Source: Gossypium raimondii | Taxonomy: Eukaryota > Streptophyta > Magnoliopsida > Malvales > Malvaceae | Direction: 5' to 3' | Length of the DNA stretch: 64,000 nucleotides | Assembly (NCBI RefSeq): GCF_025698545.1 | Contig: NC_068576.1 | Location: 1,309,501 to 1,373,500, forward strand | In this document: positions 24,184-36,862 of the stretch, piece after piece | Layout of the letters: the number at the start of each line of letters is the position of its first letter | Numbering within the stretch: the first letter of the stretch is position 1 | Made by a program: the position numbers and the translations under genes | Notes under the pieces: model-generated | Databases searched by the model: none | Told to the model about the DNA's origin: nothing | The model's input: the letters and a program-made list of their open reading frames with translations, nothing else

Positions 24184-25380
24184 AGCTAATAGAGTTGCTT
24201 ATTTTATGTCGAGACTGGCATATGATCCTAATGGAGTCTTACAGCGATTTGATCAGCCACCTCAAGTTTGTGGGCTACTTACACATGATATTAGTGGTTT
24301 ATTGATTTCTAATGGTTTAATGGTAAAAGTGCCCTCCACCTCCTGTATTAAAAGTTAAAGTGTATTTTATTTTATTTACTTAAAAATATAAGTAAGTTAA
24401 TTTTCATATGTTAGATTAAACAGTAAATTAGTCCTATTAAAAAAAATCAATTTATTTCTACTATTAAGAGCTGATATGGATGGCAATGCAATTAGATAGT
24501 GACACATGGCATGATACGTGTATCGCATGCTAACATTTAAGATAAACTTCAACAACCTAAGCAAACATTTGCCTAAGTTTATTTTGCCCATGGCTTTTCA
24601 AAATAATTATAAAAAATTAAAAATATAGAAAATTATTTAAGAATTATAAGAAATTCTTGAAATTATTAAAACTAATGAAAAGTATCTAAAATTTATTAAA
24701 ACAATCCGGTCATTCAAAAGTGATTTCTTAAATAATTATAAAGAATTATAGAAAACTATTAAAATTATAATAAATTTTAAATAATCATTAAAATGATTAA
24801 AAATATTAAAACTATATATATACATATAACATATTTAAAGAATTCATATATATCCTTCAATTTTACAAAATTTAAATATCTATTTACAATTTTACTCAAT
24901 TTGGTTACTATTGTGTGTTTTTTTTTTATATTTTCTCTAAGATTATGGACTTATCCTTATGTTTTTAACTCTTTTTGCCTTCATTTGGTAAGTATTTTTA
25001 TTTTTATTTTTGTAAAATATTTTCTATTTTAAAATTTGAAAAGCATATTTATTAAATAAAAATATGAGAAGTAAAATAAAAAAATTACATTTATATGGAT
25101 TTAAATTAGAGTACTAGGTTTAATATCTGAAAAACTATTAATAAAAGAATATTTTTGCGTTTATGTGTTTGAACTAGGATTTATTCATATGAATTCATAT
25201 GCTTCATTTGGTTCTAGTGTAATAATACTGAAGAAAAACTTATTTATTACATAATTACAATAGTTAGACATAAAATAAAGAATAACGAATCTGATTTAAA
25301 GTTGAAATTAAAAAGTGAGTAAAGACTCTTGTAAAAATCAATACCTCTTTAAAATAAGTAAAAATTTTGTCTCCTCTTTG
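24184..25380. other. AT-rich intergenic sequence
   Basis: Low-complexity AT-rich DNA with no gene visible. Stretches around 24300-24560 (aaaagtgccctcc, gacacatggcatgat) resemble dispersed repeats of this genome type, but no termini or target duplications can be defined. Confidence 0.35.
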
Positions 25381-25384
25381 TTAG

Positions 25385-25620
25385 GGGAAGCCGAAATTAA
25401 ATTGTAATTTTTACGATAGTAAAAATGTAATTTCACCATTTGAACAACCTATATTTTCATATTTTTTAAAGGATTAAATCAAAATTTTATCATTTTAGGG
25501 GGTAAAGTACAATATTTCCTTTACTAATTTAAAAGTTTAAAAATTCTAAAGGATCTAAATAAAAAAATTTCCATTTTAAGGGGGTTGGGGCCGTTGCCAG
25601 CCTCCCTAGATACGCCCTTG
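25385..25620 (-). repeat. Inverted copy of the 'ggcgaagctaggggg' dispersed repeat
   Basis: Read on the minus strand, this opens with a form of gggcgtatctagggag, continues through an ggcaacggccccaaccccc-like run, and includes atgataaaattttgatttaat. These correspond to the split repeat at 5305-10790 and the copy at 29085-29215. It has no coding potential. Confidence 0.5.
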
Positions 25621-26459
25621 TCATGAGAGTAACTAAATAGTACCAATTAAATTAATTTATTACTAACTCATATATTAATACCGTTACTAAACGAATCATT
25701 AAAATTGAAAACATTTGTTTTCATATAGCAAGACCAAAGCTCCTTCTCGGCCAATTCAAGAACAAGGAACTTGAGAAGTAACAAGAGCAAGGGCCTCATT
25801 GAGCACGACCAAAGCTCCTTGTGGTTGATTGTGAGCTTGTGTTTCAGGCCTAAACCACCTCAAAGGTTAGTCTGATGATGGTTGATGCTTTTTTTTTTTC
25901 TTTTGTGTGAAAAAGTATCATGTGAATGCACATTAGAGGGTAGTTATAGTAGTAGGAGCCTTTCGACATCGGATTTGGTTTTTCAATTCATGATGGGTAG
26001 TGGTTGAACATGACTTAAGAGGGTGAGATCATGATTTGTTGTGGTCTCTCATTATCGTGTTGCTTTGTTTTGTTCTTTTTCTTTTTTAGTGTAAGAAGGT
26101 TGGCATTCATTAAAAAAGAGAAAAAGAAAGACTTGGAAAAAGCAATAGCCGCCTACTTTGGCCATTCACAACACCTCAAAAATAAATAAAAGGGTAAAAT
26201 TAAAAGTGCAAAACCAAAGAGAACTAGCAAGACTTATGGATGAAACCTCAAACTCTTCCCACCGAAAGCCTTGCATCATTGCAAGAAATACGAGGAAATT
26301 ACATGCATGGAACGGATACAGACAGATCGATCCACCAGTGATTTGCTTTCATGAATGGCACCTCCTCTACCCCATAAGTGCTACATTAATTTGTTGCTAA
26401 AGCCCTTTCTTGTGTTCTAATCCCTACGTGCATGGTTGAATTAAACACTTTGCAAAATT
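25621..26459. other. Intergenic sequence, partly retroelement-derived
   Basis: No intact gene. The phrase gaccaaagctccttctcgg (25732) recurs as gaccaaagctccttgtgg at about 25808, a short direct repeat. The right part (about 26130-26450) may continue the minus-strand RNase H relic next to it, but no clear domain is readable. Confidence 0.35.
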
Positions 26460-26652
26460 CATACATAAAGATTTTTCATTTGCATCTTAACAGCTTGGGT
26501 GGCAAAAGAATGAGGAATAATTTTGTTCTTATAAACTAAAGAAGCCATGACTAGACCATCATGATTCCTAACAGTGATGCATGTGTACTATTGCTTTGAG
26601 GGTGCCTTGCAAAATTAACATTTACTAAAGGTTTTACTGGAGGCGACCACCT
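26460..26652 (-). pseudogene. RNase H-like (RVT_3) fragment of a plant retroelement
   Basis: On the minus strand the translation begins RWSPPVKPLVNVNF. After a frame change it continues GLVMASLVYKNKI and PHSFATQAVK. This is the typical layout of the RNase H-like domain of plant LINE-related proteins (W-x-PP...VKVNFD, then GxVxA..., then A-x-A). A stop and a frameshift separate the two halves, so it is a relic. Confidence 0.6.
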
Positions 26653-29084
26653 CTTAGTTTATTGTAGCAACGAACCTGGTTCAATATCCAGCAATGAGTC
26701 TAATTTTAGAATGTAGGCTTGAAACAAAAGTAATAATTTTTTGAATTGATTGGAAAATGCTTTTATGAACCAGTTTGTTTCTTGAAAATTATAGCGCTCG
26801 TAGCGATTGTTAAATAGGTGATTTAACCACTTATTAATTATTTAATGTTTAACTAATATTAAGTTGCATTAAGTGATTAGATCATAAACAATCCTTAGTC
26901 TAATCGAAATTGAGAAAATCGACTGGAAGACTATTATATTGTCTATCAAGTCCAATTGAAGAGATGTCTTATATTGGACATCAAAGCAGATAACTCCAGA
27001 ACTTAGAGATAGGTATCATTGTTTAGACTGACAATACATCTAATAGGATCCTAGTCGAATTTATCCTAGATTTGTTTATAAATTATCCACTTGTGGCATT
27101 CATATTGTGACATACCTTAATCCTGAGTGAAGAATGAACTATGCATGTTTGATTTATATACTTTTATGTATTGAAAACTTGAATCCAAATAGATAAGGAA
27201 TCGAAAGCTAGTATGTTGTGTATATGACTTCCGCATGAGATAACGTTATTCCACAACAATGGAATCATAACCCTATAAGGGTAAATCATATACTATAGTG
27301 AAATGACTTCATGATTAAAGAAGTTTAATTAATAGGCGAAGACCTGCAAACTTAATTACAAATTATTTGAGTCTTAATTATTTATGTCAAATTTGTCCCC
27401 CCGCTAGCTCGAGATAACCTAAAACGAATTGCATTTAAAACCCATAAATTGTGGAAATGAATGAAAACAATAAACAAAAGAAATAGATCGCATGCATCAT
27501 TATCCACATTGAATGTGTTTTCTCGCTAAGTACAAAAGATTACTTAGAAATTAATTTAATTTCTTCAAATTATTATTTAAATTGATTGTAATTAAATAAT
27601 CAATTTCAAGTGAGAATTAAATTAATTAGTCATTATACTAATATGGTAAATTTGTCATGACTTTAATGGAATTAGAATTGGATTGAGAAAATAATTCAAT
27701 TGAAAAATAATTTAGTTAAATCAAATTAATTAATATTTTGAGAAATAAAAAATAGTTATTGGGTTGGATAAATTATAAGTGTCGGATAAATGTTCAAATA
27801 ACATTTATAATTGTACCCAATACATAAAAGACTCAAATAGACTCGATTTCAATATGATGTGTGGCAAACCCTAGATACCCTAAGGATGCCCTCCCTTGTA
27901 TTCTACTTCTAGTATAGTTCGTATTTTGTATTAAAAATATTATTATTTAATTACATATTATTCCATCAGAATTATTGTACTGTATTTTTATAAATATAAA
28001 CTATGAGCTAACCTATTTACACATATTATTGACTATCGTTATTCTATCAAAAAATAGAGATAATTTGTTCTTAGAATAAATTTTATTTTCTGTAAAAGCT
28101 CATAGTTTTTTGTTATATAAAGAAAATTAACTTTTCCACTAAAAGCTAAGAAAAAAATTTATTCTATGCACTTAGTTTGTTTTGTTTAAGCCCACGTTCA
28201 AAGTAATTTGGTGTTCGAGGATTACAAAGAAGCTCAGTCGGTTGAAAGTCGGAAAATGACTTAGACCACCTCGTACAAAGCACTGATATATTTTGGTTAA
28301 AAGTTCATTAGTATAAATATCACAATGCTTGATTTAAGAAAAAAAATTTAAACTTATGTTGTACCTAAAAACACTATTTTTTAAATCGATTTTTGCAACA
28401 TATGTTGGAATCTACACCATGTTTTTGAAAATGTAAGAAATCAAAGTATCTTGTTCCTTTCTTATGAGTTGATCTCGAAGGAAATTGATTAGAAAATTTC
28501 TGGTAAATTGTTGATTCATTTAGTTTTAACTATATTTATTTACAAGTTTACTAGATTGAAAATATTATGATGTTAAAAAATTTATAGATCTCCTGTCATA
28601 TGTAGTAAAAAACTATGATACATGTATTAGGTGTTGTTAATGTGTCTAAACCTATCCCACCTGTGTTAGAAATGGTACCTTAGATGGATGCACAACTAAC
28701 CAAATTGCTTTCGCTCCAAGAACAAAAGACTATGTTGGTTGTAAGAGATGCAAATATGCTTTGTCCAATGGATTTATTGAGCGCTTGAGTTATTTATGGC
28801 ATGAGACGATTTGAAGTAAGGCTGTAGTTTATTGATATGGTCCATAAAATCCTAGTTGAATACATTTTGAATCCATTTGATTTTTTTCTACTAGAAAATC
28901 GATGCTAAAATAAATCTTTCTAAGCACGGTTTTTTTGTCCAAATATATCTTGTCTTCACCATGAATTATTTTGGTTAACAATAATTGTAGTTTTATCAAT
29001 ATTTGCATGTTCTTTACTTTTGTTTTTTTATAGAGGAAATAAGCTAATTAAGTGGTATACAATATGTATATGCATTCAATGGCG
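26653..29084. other. AT-rich intergenic sequence
   Basis: About 2.4 kb without a recognisable gene or RNA. Parts around 26830-27480 read like noncoding LTR-retrotransposon sequence (for example atggaatcataaccctataagggtaa), but no paired LTR is found. Confidence 0.35.
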
Positions 29085-29215
29085 GAGCATAGTAGAGATC
29101 TAGGGGATAAAATTTTAATTTAAACCCTTTATAATTTATAAAATTTTAAATTAGCAATGGTAAATTTGTACCTTGGCCCCTCAAAAATGATAAAAATTTG
29201 ATTTAATCCTTTTTC
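29085..29215 (+). repeat. Uninterrupted copy of the dispersed repeat
   Basis: The stretch runs from ggcggagcatag through gtaccttggcccctcaaaaatgataaaaatttgatttaatcc. It matches the pieces 5305-5435 and 5890-5930 joined without the MITE, so it serves as an internal empty-site reference for that insertion. Confidence 0.6.
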
Positions 29216-29269
29216 TCATCAGGTGGGAGTTCAAATTAATTCTCATTTATCTACTTCTATCCGTGTTGG

Positions 29270-29600
29270 GAGGGGGATTGGAAGAAACATCTATTCTTAG
29301 CTACGAATTTTATTTTGTACATTGTAGGGTTCTATTTTTCTATTAACGGGAGTTTTGGGTCTTGGTTTATACGATTCTAATGAACCAACAATGAATTTTG
29401 AAACATTAGCTAATCAACCCTATCTTGTTGCACTGGAAATAATATTCTATATTGGATTTCTTTTTGCTTTTGTTGTTAAATCAATGATTATACCCTTACA
29501 TGCGCGGTTACCGGATATCCATAGGGAGGCCTACTATAGTGTTTGTATGCTTTTAGCTAGAATTTTATTAAAAATGGGAGTATATGGACTAATTTGGATT
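29270..29600 (+). pseudogene. ndhD: Nuclear copy of chloroplast ndhD (fragment)
   Basis: The frame from 29355 reads [13 protein letters not shown], then [35 protein letters not shown] and [16 protein letters not shown]. This is the central membrane region of NADH dehydrogenase-like subunit 4 of the chloroplast NDH complex. Several residues differ from the conserved ones I recall (for example HTWLPDTHGEA became [11 protein letters not shown]). Just upstream, similarity continues (about 29270-29350) but with small insertions that shift the frame. Similarity stops near 29600 and the frame ends at an unrelated stop at 29675. It is about 110 codons of a gene of about 500, hence nonfunctional. Transfer through mitochondrial DNA cannot be excluded. 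Confidence 0.85.
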
Positions 29601-30807
29601 AGTGAGTACAATGCAAAAATAAATATTTGGGAATTTAAAGAAGAAAATGATATTTGGGAAGAGATGGCTGATTAACCAACTTTTTCCTTTAGGGTATAAA
29701 TTTAATTCAAAGAATCATGAAATTTATCCTTTGATTACTATGTATAAATCTAAAGGAATGCTGATGCTTATCTCTAACCTTTTATTCCTTAATTTAATCA
29801 TTATCTAATTTTTTAAAATAAATGTTTCGAATTTCTTATAATTTATTAATAAAACTTAAAAGGTTTTTTATTCTATTGATAATGTAAAATAAATATTTTT
29901 ATTACATTAAATAAATATCAAGATTCACAAAAAAAAATCTAGAACAGCGTATTATTTCGAAAAAAATCATATTAATTATATTTTAAAATAACGTAATTAT
30001 AATATTTATATTGTTTGAATTAAATTATATATAAAAAACACATTTATGGTATATAAAAAAAAAAAAGAGAAAGTCAATGGCTGCCAGTGCGTAGGGAAGA
30101 CTCGCAAATCGAATTTTCTTTTTTCCTTCTTTAATTTTCCTTTTAATATTATATATATATTTATAAAAGAGAATACAATTAAAAAAAATAGTGGAATAAA
30201 AAGTGGTTGAGTAAAATAATATTTTAATTTTATTTAAAAAAAAAGGTAGGCTCATATATATATATTATAGAACATGAAAGTGAGACAGAAAAAGGAAGGG
30301 ACCATCATCGCCTTAGGTTTCAATCAACGAATCCGCTTATCTGAACTCAATTCATTCCGGCAGCCGCTCAATCCGCCGCATTAAACTCCGTATTCTTCTT
30401 TTTAAGGTGAGGTTTCAATTTTCATTTCTTTTAAACCATGTCGACTCTCGAAATGATTTCATAATATTTTTTCACAAAATTTAAATTAAAGCTATATTAA
30501 AAAGAAAAAAACGAAGTAAAATTTGAAAATCGTGAGCTGATCTGCCAGATTTAATCCTACGATTCGCGCTGTGGGGGACCTCTGATCGCAATTCGTGGCT
30601 TTCGAGTTCCCACCGTCATCATAATCTCCAGGTCTTCTACTACAGCTGGCGTGTGATTATAAGAAAGGAAAAAGTGAAATTAAGAAAAAAACAAAAAAAC
30701 AAACAAAGATTTCCTTTTTTCTGTTGTATGTCTCCATTTGTTTATTTATTCTCCGTGGTTGTGAAATTTGGTGATTACAATTACGGAGCAGAAGCGCGTG
30801 AACGGAT
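29601..30807 (+). promoter_or_regulatory. LCBK1 upstream region and 5' leader
   Basis: This AT-rich upstream DNA includes a TA run at 30257-30265. A GC-richer stretch from about 30290 looks like transcribed leader. A good splice donor (aag|gtgagg) lies at 30406/30407, and possible acceptors at 30550, 30639 and 30791 suggest a leader intron. Which acceptor is used decides whether the upstream ORF at 30728 is in the mRNA. Confidence 0.45.
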
Positions 30808-30856
30808 ATGCAGAAGAGTGGGAGTCTGTCGAGAAGTAGTAATAGTCCTTCAGTGA
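30728..30856 (+). promoter_or_regulatory. Upstream ORF overlapping the LCBK1 start codon
   Basis: ATG at 30728 opens a 42-codon frame that ends TGA at 30854-30856. It overlaps the main ATG at 30808 out of frame. Its presence in mRNA depends on leader splicing: it would be lost if an acceptor near 30791 is used. Confidence 0.4.
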
Positions 30857-33800
30857 GAGTGTCGTCGCCGCCTCCGCCGCCTTCTCAGCAGTCGGTGAGG
30901 CGGCTGAGCTTGTGCTCCCAAATAGCAACCCACTCTTCCCCAATTGTGTTCCCAGAGAAACGTACTAAGAAGCTCAAGGCTTTCTCCAAACGCAGCGAAG
31001 CCCCTGTCACGGATGATCAGACTGATAAATCTAAGGGGGAAGAGCATCGAATCGACATCGGAGGGGATGAAAAGTCTGATTTACTTGGGTATGTGGTTTA
31101 CACAGGGAAGCTCATTTTGGATAAGAGAAAGAATACCCCAAATATTGCTAATCTCGCCGATGTAGAGCAGAATTCTTCTACCGATATTGCCAAACAAGAA
31201 TCTGTTGCTGCTAAACTCACTAGCAAGGCGTTGGTTTGGGGTTCGCATGTCTTGCCTCTTGATGATGTTATCTCGGTAAACATTTAATCTCTGAAATAGA
31301 CCCTTGCAATGAATTAAGTATTTATTTTTGGGCTTTTTGGGTTTGCAATCAGTCTTTTCAGTTTTTTTTTATAGGTATCTTACAATGTCGGTGTTAGGCA
31401 TTTCACTGTGCATTCATACCCTCTAAAAAAGGGTTCTTATGGCCTTTCATGCTTTATTAAACCAAAGAGAAGTCGAAAGGATTTTCGTTTCTTGGCTTCT
31501 AGTGTAGAAGAAGCTGTTCAATGGGTTGGTGGGTTTGCAGACCAGCAATGTTTCATCAATTGTTTGCCTCACCCTTTAGTTTCTTCAAAGAAGCAAGCTT
31601 CTTCTGAATTGTTTCCAATAGATGCTCCTCCTGAGCTCGTCTTCAGGTGCAGGAATCCACCAAAAATGCTCGTCATATTGAATCCAAGGTCAGGTCGGGG
31701 TCGTTCTAGTAAAGTTTTCCATGGAATTGTCGAACCAATATTTAAGGTATGCCCTTTGTCTTCTATCTTTACAGATTTGTATAGATTCCATTACTGTTGC
31801 TTTCAACATAATTTATAGTTTTAATACATTGGAATTGGTTGTCATTGATCGTAATTACTGTTGTTGGTTGTTACTTTGTAGTTCTCTTCCTCTCTACCAT
31901 ATCAACCCATAAGTAAATAAAATCCTTAGTGTGTTTTTTCTCTTACATGAACTTGATGCTTTGGGAATCAGATATTCAGATTGCTAGATTACCTTTACTT
32001 GGATGCATCTAAATCTTGGAGTTCCTTGGTCAAATCGTTCTTTATGATCTTAATTGGAGCATTTCTGCATAAATGCTTTAAGTATGAACGCCTTGATTCT
32101 TCTGTTGGGAAATATTTGTAGGGGAAAAGTGTGGTTGGATAAAATGGAATTTTTGAACTGAAGATGCCGTAGGAATCTTCGCGACAGTTATAGAAGGTTG
32201 AATATTTTACTATGACATCATAGTCAAAATGAAAACCTGGAACAAAACTATTTAGCTATTTATAGCCTTTGACCAAGTCTTGATAAATAATGAATTATGT
32301 TTTATCTTTCCTCTGTTATTTTCTCCCTAGTATCGTAGATACTCGGATATTTGGCATTGCATGTGATTGGGCCTTTCAATTCTACGACATATGTTTGGCA
32401 GACTTTGATTGATAGAATTTCCTTATAAGGATGGATATCATTGAAGTAAAATATAGAAAGGCATCATATGTCGTGTACAAAAATAATGCATAATTTACTG
32501 ATTTCTGTAGTCTTTAATATTGAACGATCATATGGTACTTTTTTTGGATAATGATATTTTGTTTTGTCACGTGCTTAATCTTCTTTTTTCTGTAACGTAT
32601 TGCTTCATTCGTTTGTTGTAAGATCACTGCTTTCCCTCCCTTGTCGTATATATATACTATTGTCAAGAAAAAGCTGTTTTGGAGTTTGGGCTTTATAAAG
32701 TTTGACATTGTATGCAAACTGTGGCAGCTTGCAGGGTTTAAATTGGAGGTAGTCAAAACAACATCTGCAGGCCATGCCAAGAAGCTAGCATCTACAGTTG
32801 ATATCAGCACATGTCCTGATGGTAGTAATACTTGATCATTTATTTCGTTATTCTAGCTTTGCTTGTATTTTTAAAGATTGCCATCATCATCTCCATTAGC
32901 ATGAATTTAAATAATTCTACTTCCTTTCAGGAATAATATGCGTTGGTGGTGATGGCATTATCAACGAGGTTAGCTATTTCAACTTTATTCAAGAATTTCA
33001 TATTTGTTTATATTTATTTGTTTTCTCTTTTTCTAGAGAAGGTTTCTCTTCATTTGGTCTATTTATTTATAAACCCATTTCAACACCATTAGTATTGTTT
33101 GGTTAAATTGACGAGTGAAATAACTCAAAAACCTTATAAGGTAACTGGTATTCTGTTGTGTCATTGTGTGATTCCTGGATCAATTTTTTTGGGGGACTTA
33201 CCTCTAATGACCATCTATTTATGGAAAATAGTTTTAGGCAAGGACTAATAACTATGTTTCTGTAAGTACATTGTGGTCGCTGTTTACTCATTACGCTAGT
33301 ATATTCCCCCTGCTTATTTATGGTATTAAAGATTTGGAGTCAAAGTAAACATGGGCTTATATCAAATTTGACCTTATAAAGGTAAGAATACCGTGCAGTT
33401 TTCTATGCATGCATCTTATACGATGGTTTCTGAATTTGTAACATAAATCATCTTTGGTTTTCAAATTAATATTCTTAACGGTCTTGTCTAGTATGATCAC
33501 TTGTCCTCTGAATGTAGAGAGGACTTCTTCTCGATTGAGGCTGTTTCTGAATATCTGTATTGAATGAAGTTTTTCCTAATCACTCAACATCATACAAAAT
33601 TGTCTATTTTGAGATTTCATCAACCTAAATTTAGAAATGTATTACTCCTTAATAGCAGATAGCCTCTGAAATTGTTAGTTAGCTATCCTTATTCCAGCAA
33701 CATGGATTGGCTACATTGGATTCTATTATATCCTTTTTCATTGTCACCCACGGTTCTTTTTTCTCTCCTACACTAAAGTTTTGTCCATTTATTTAGTTGA

Positions 33801-36800
33801 GACCTACTTATTATATTGGATTCTGAATAAGCCCCATAATCATTGTTATTAGTACATAAACCATCAGATTTTCCTTTTTCATTCTAGGGGGGGACTGGTG
33901 TGAGGATTTTACAGCACTGAATAGGGACTCGATGCTTTTTCAAAAGCATTGTAATAAAATATATAGTCCTTTGGATGGGGTTGTGTTCTTTTAGGTATTC
34001 TGCTGATATTTCAATTTCATTATTAACTAGTTATGTCATCCTGATATATTTCATATTTGTAGGTTCTAAATGGTCTGCTTAGTAGAGACAATCAGAAAGA
34101 AGGAATTTCTATACCCATTGGAATTATACCAGCAGGGTCGGATAATTCACTGGTTTGGACTGTTCTTGGAGTTAGAGATCCTGTCTCTGCCGCGATTTCT
34201 ATTGTGAAGGTAAAGCTGCTTAGGAAATTCAAGATGGGATTTGCTTTACTTGCTGGTTATTCTGTTTCTCCCTTTTATTGATTGATTTTCAAAACCTTTT
34301 TGAAACATGGGTCTGAAATTGTTTAACACCACCTTAATGACCCTAACATGTTGCTATGCAAAGTTTGGGAGAAATATCTCATGCTGTTGTGTTTCTGTTT
34401 GTGGAAACTTCTTTCTTTAATAACCAGCGAAATAAGGAAAAGAGTTAAGAATACTACATGCTTCTTGTTATAGAAGCATTAAATTCCCGGTAATCATTTT
34501 GTTGCTTACAATTGTGGTTCTCCCTTTTATGTTTCAGGGAGGTCTTACAGCTACAGATGTTTTTGCTGTTGAGTGGATTCAGACTGGTATTATTCACTTT
34601 GGAATGACGGTTTCCTATTATGGATTTGTCAGTGATGGTATGTACTGGTGACATGATGATCCACCCTGGCTGATGCCATAGAAGTCTGTTGGTTTCTATT
34701 TTCCATCAACCTCTGTTGTCTTCTTTCAAATATCCTTTTTTTTCTTATTCCTTTTTGAATGGCCTATGTTTGCTTTTTTGATGTTTCGGTCTAACAGGCA
34801 TTACCATGTGAGCATGTTGTCCAAATAATACTTACTATGTTGCATTAATTTCGAGTGAGTTACACTTAGACTATGATTATCCTTTTAGAATGACTTGAGC
34901 ATTCAACCTCACATATGTTACACTCATCAACTAGTAGCTGTTATTGGCTTTTAGAAGGTGACTGGTTTTGCTTTTCACTTGTTTCCATTTTCTCTGCATT
35001 AAGAAAATGTGATCTTCTGTACCCATCCTTTTCTGTTCTAACATCATCATAAGTTTGTGTTTAATTGAAATCACATACCAGAATTACTCCTAGACTAGCC
35101 ATTGTTTATCATTTGCAGATTTTGTTTGAATATTTTGGCTTCAATTTGCCTATTTAAGGTTGAGCACCTTGCACTCCTTTAAAATTATCTGTAATCCTGA
35201 ACTAGAAAATTTTCATTCTTAGTTACTTATGTCAGATGGTTCTTTTTTACTTTGAATTTGCATTCTAGTAACTTTTGGCCTTGATCTTTATTATTAACAG
35301 CAATGAAGGCAAATTAGACTTGATGAACACATGCATAATTTTCTGATGTATAGAATGATTGAGTGAAATCTTTTAATACACTGATGAGTGCATAAAATAA
35401 TTTCCCCATCTTTTATGGGTTCCTAGTGAGGAAATTGTAATTGTATGTTTGTGTCTTTTTTTCTGGCTTGCAGTTTTAAAGCTTTCTGAGAAATATCAGA
35501 AACGATTTGGTCCTCTACGATATTTTGTTGCTGGGTTCTTCAAGTTTTTGTGTTTGCCAACGTACAACTATGAAGTGGAGTACCTTCCTGCAGAAAAAGA
35601 GGATCGAGAAGGTAAAACCTCTGCTGATCGGGAAGTAGTTGACATGTCTGGCCTGTACACAGACGTTATAAGGAGGTCATGCATAGATGGCATTCCTAGA
35701 GCCTCGAGTTTATCTAGTATTGATTCAATAATGACTCCTAGCCGAATGTCTGGAGGTGAGATGGACACTTCTAGTAATATGCACGCCAGCACTGAACCAT
35801 CTGAGTATGTACGAGGCCTTGATCCTAAGACTAAACGGCTGTCATCTAGCAGAAGCAATGTAACAGCTGAGCCTGAAGTTATTCATCCTCAGATACCACT
35901 CTCATCGACTCTAAACTGGCCACGGACCAGATCAAAATCAAGGACAGATAAAGGATGGAGTGGATTGACTGCAGCACATGATCCTTCGAGATGTTCTTGG
36001 GGTAATGCTGCAACAAATGATAGAGAGGATATATCTTCAACATTGTCCGATCCTGGTCCAATTTGGGATGCTGAACCAAAGTGGGACACTGAGGCTAATT
36101 GGGATGTGGAAAATCCTATCGAGTTACCAGGGCCATCAGATGATGTTGATTCAGGAATAAATAAGGAAGTTGTCCCAAGACTTGAAGATAAATGGGTATT
36201 GACCAAGGGGCCATTTCTTGGCATCATTGTGTGCAACCATGCATGCAGAACCGTGCAAAGTTCTCAGGTGGTTGCTCCAAGAGCTGAACATGATGACAAT
36301 ACCATGGATATGCTCTTAGTTCATGGGAGTGGGCGGTTGAGGTTGATGAGATTTTTCTTGCTGCTACAGATGGGTAAACACCTTTCACTGCCATATGTTG
36401 AATATGTCAAGGTAAGGGCATCACTTTCCTTTAGTCAATAAAAAACTTCATATTTCAAATATAGAAACATTGTCGTTGAGCCCATAGATCCCATCCCAAG
36501 TTTTTTGTAAAATTGTCAAGGCAGAGTTACGGCTGGTTTGAACATGCTTCTTGTAGTTTGTGCACTGTTTTTCGCATAAGAATAGTTGCCCCATCCTCTT
36601 CAATTTGTTTTGGGATGTACGATGGGTGTTTGCTGATTCTTATGGTATATCTGTTAACTGGGTCCAGTATGCATAAATATCAACTCATGATTTAACTTCC
36701 ATTGAAATACAGGTGAAAACAGTTAAGATTAAGGCTGGGAAACACACACATAATGGTTGTGGTATTGATGGTGAGTTTTTCCCCCTCAATGGACAAGTAG

Positions 36801-36862
36801 CATCATCTTTGCTTCCAGAACAGTGCAGACTAATTGGTCGCTTCCCTGACCGTCATGTATAA
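30808..36862 (+). CDS. LCBK1: Sphingoid long-chain base kinase (sphingosine kinase family)
   Basis: Coding exons are 30808-31275, 31375-31746, 32728-32821, 32931-32968, 34063-34209, 34538-34637, 35474-36411 and 36713-36862, with phase kept at every GT-AG junction, giving 768 aa. The enzyme phosphorylates the C1 hydroxyl of sphingoid bases such as phytosphingosine and dihydrosphingosine using ATP, which tunes sphingolipid signalling. The diacylglycerol-kinase-type catalytic fold starts at about residue 252 with MLVILNPRSGRG, continues with VGGDG at about 316-320 (nucleotide loop), then IPIGIIPAGSDNS. A basic, Ser/Pro-rich N-terminus precedes it. A plant-type insert of roughly 430-620, rich in Ser and acidic residues, precedes the C-terminal substrate half (LLVHGSGRLRLMRFF). 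Length and layout fit Arabidopsis LCBK1. No break is seen. Confidence 0.93.

Noticed and set aside
29355..29675. The 106-codon ndhD-like frame as a working gene
   Set aside because: It covers about a fifth of ndhD, lacks the start and both ends, has altered conserved residues and ends in unrelated sequence.
35568..36236. Several minus-strand open frames opposite LCBK1 exon 7
   Set aside because: They are shadows of a long coding exon in other frames; the plus-strand reading has clear family similarity.
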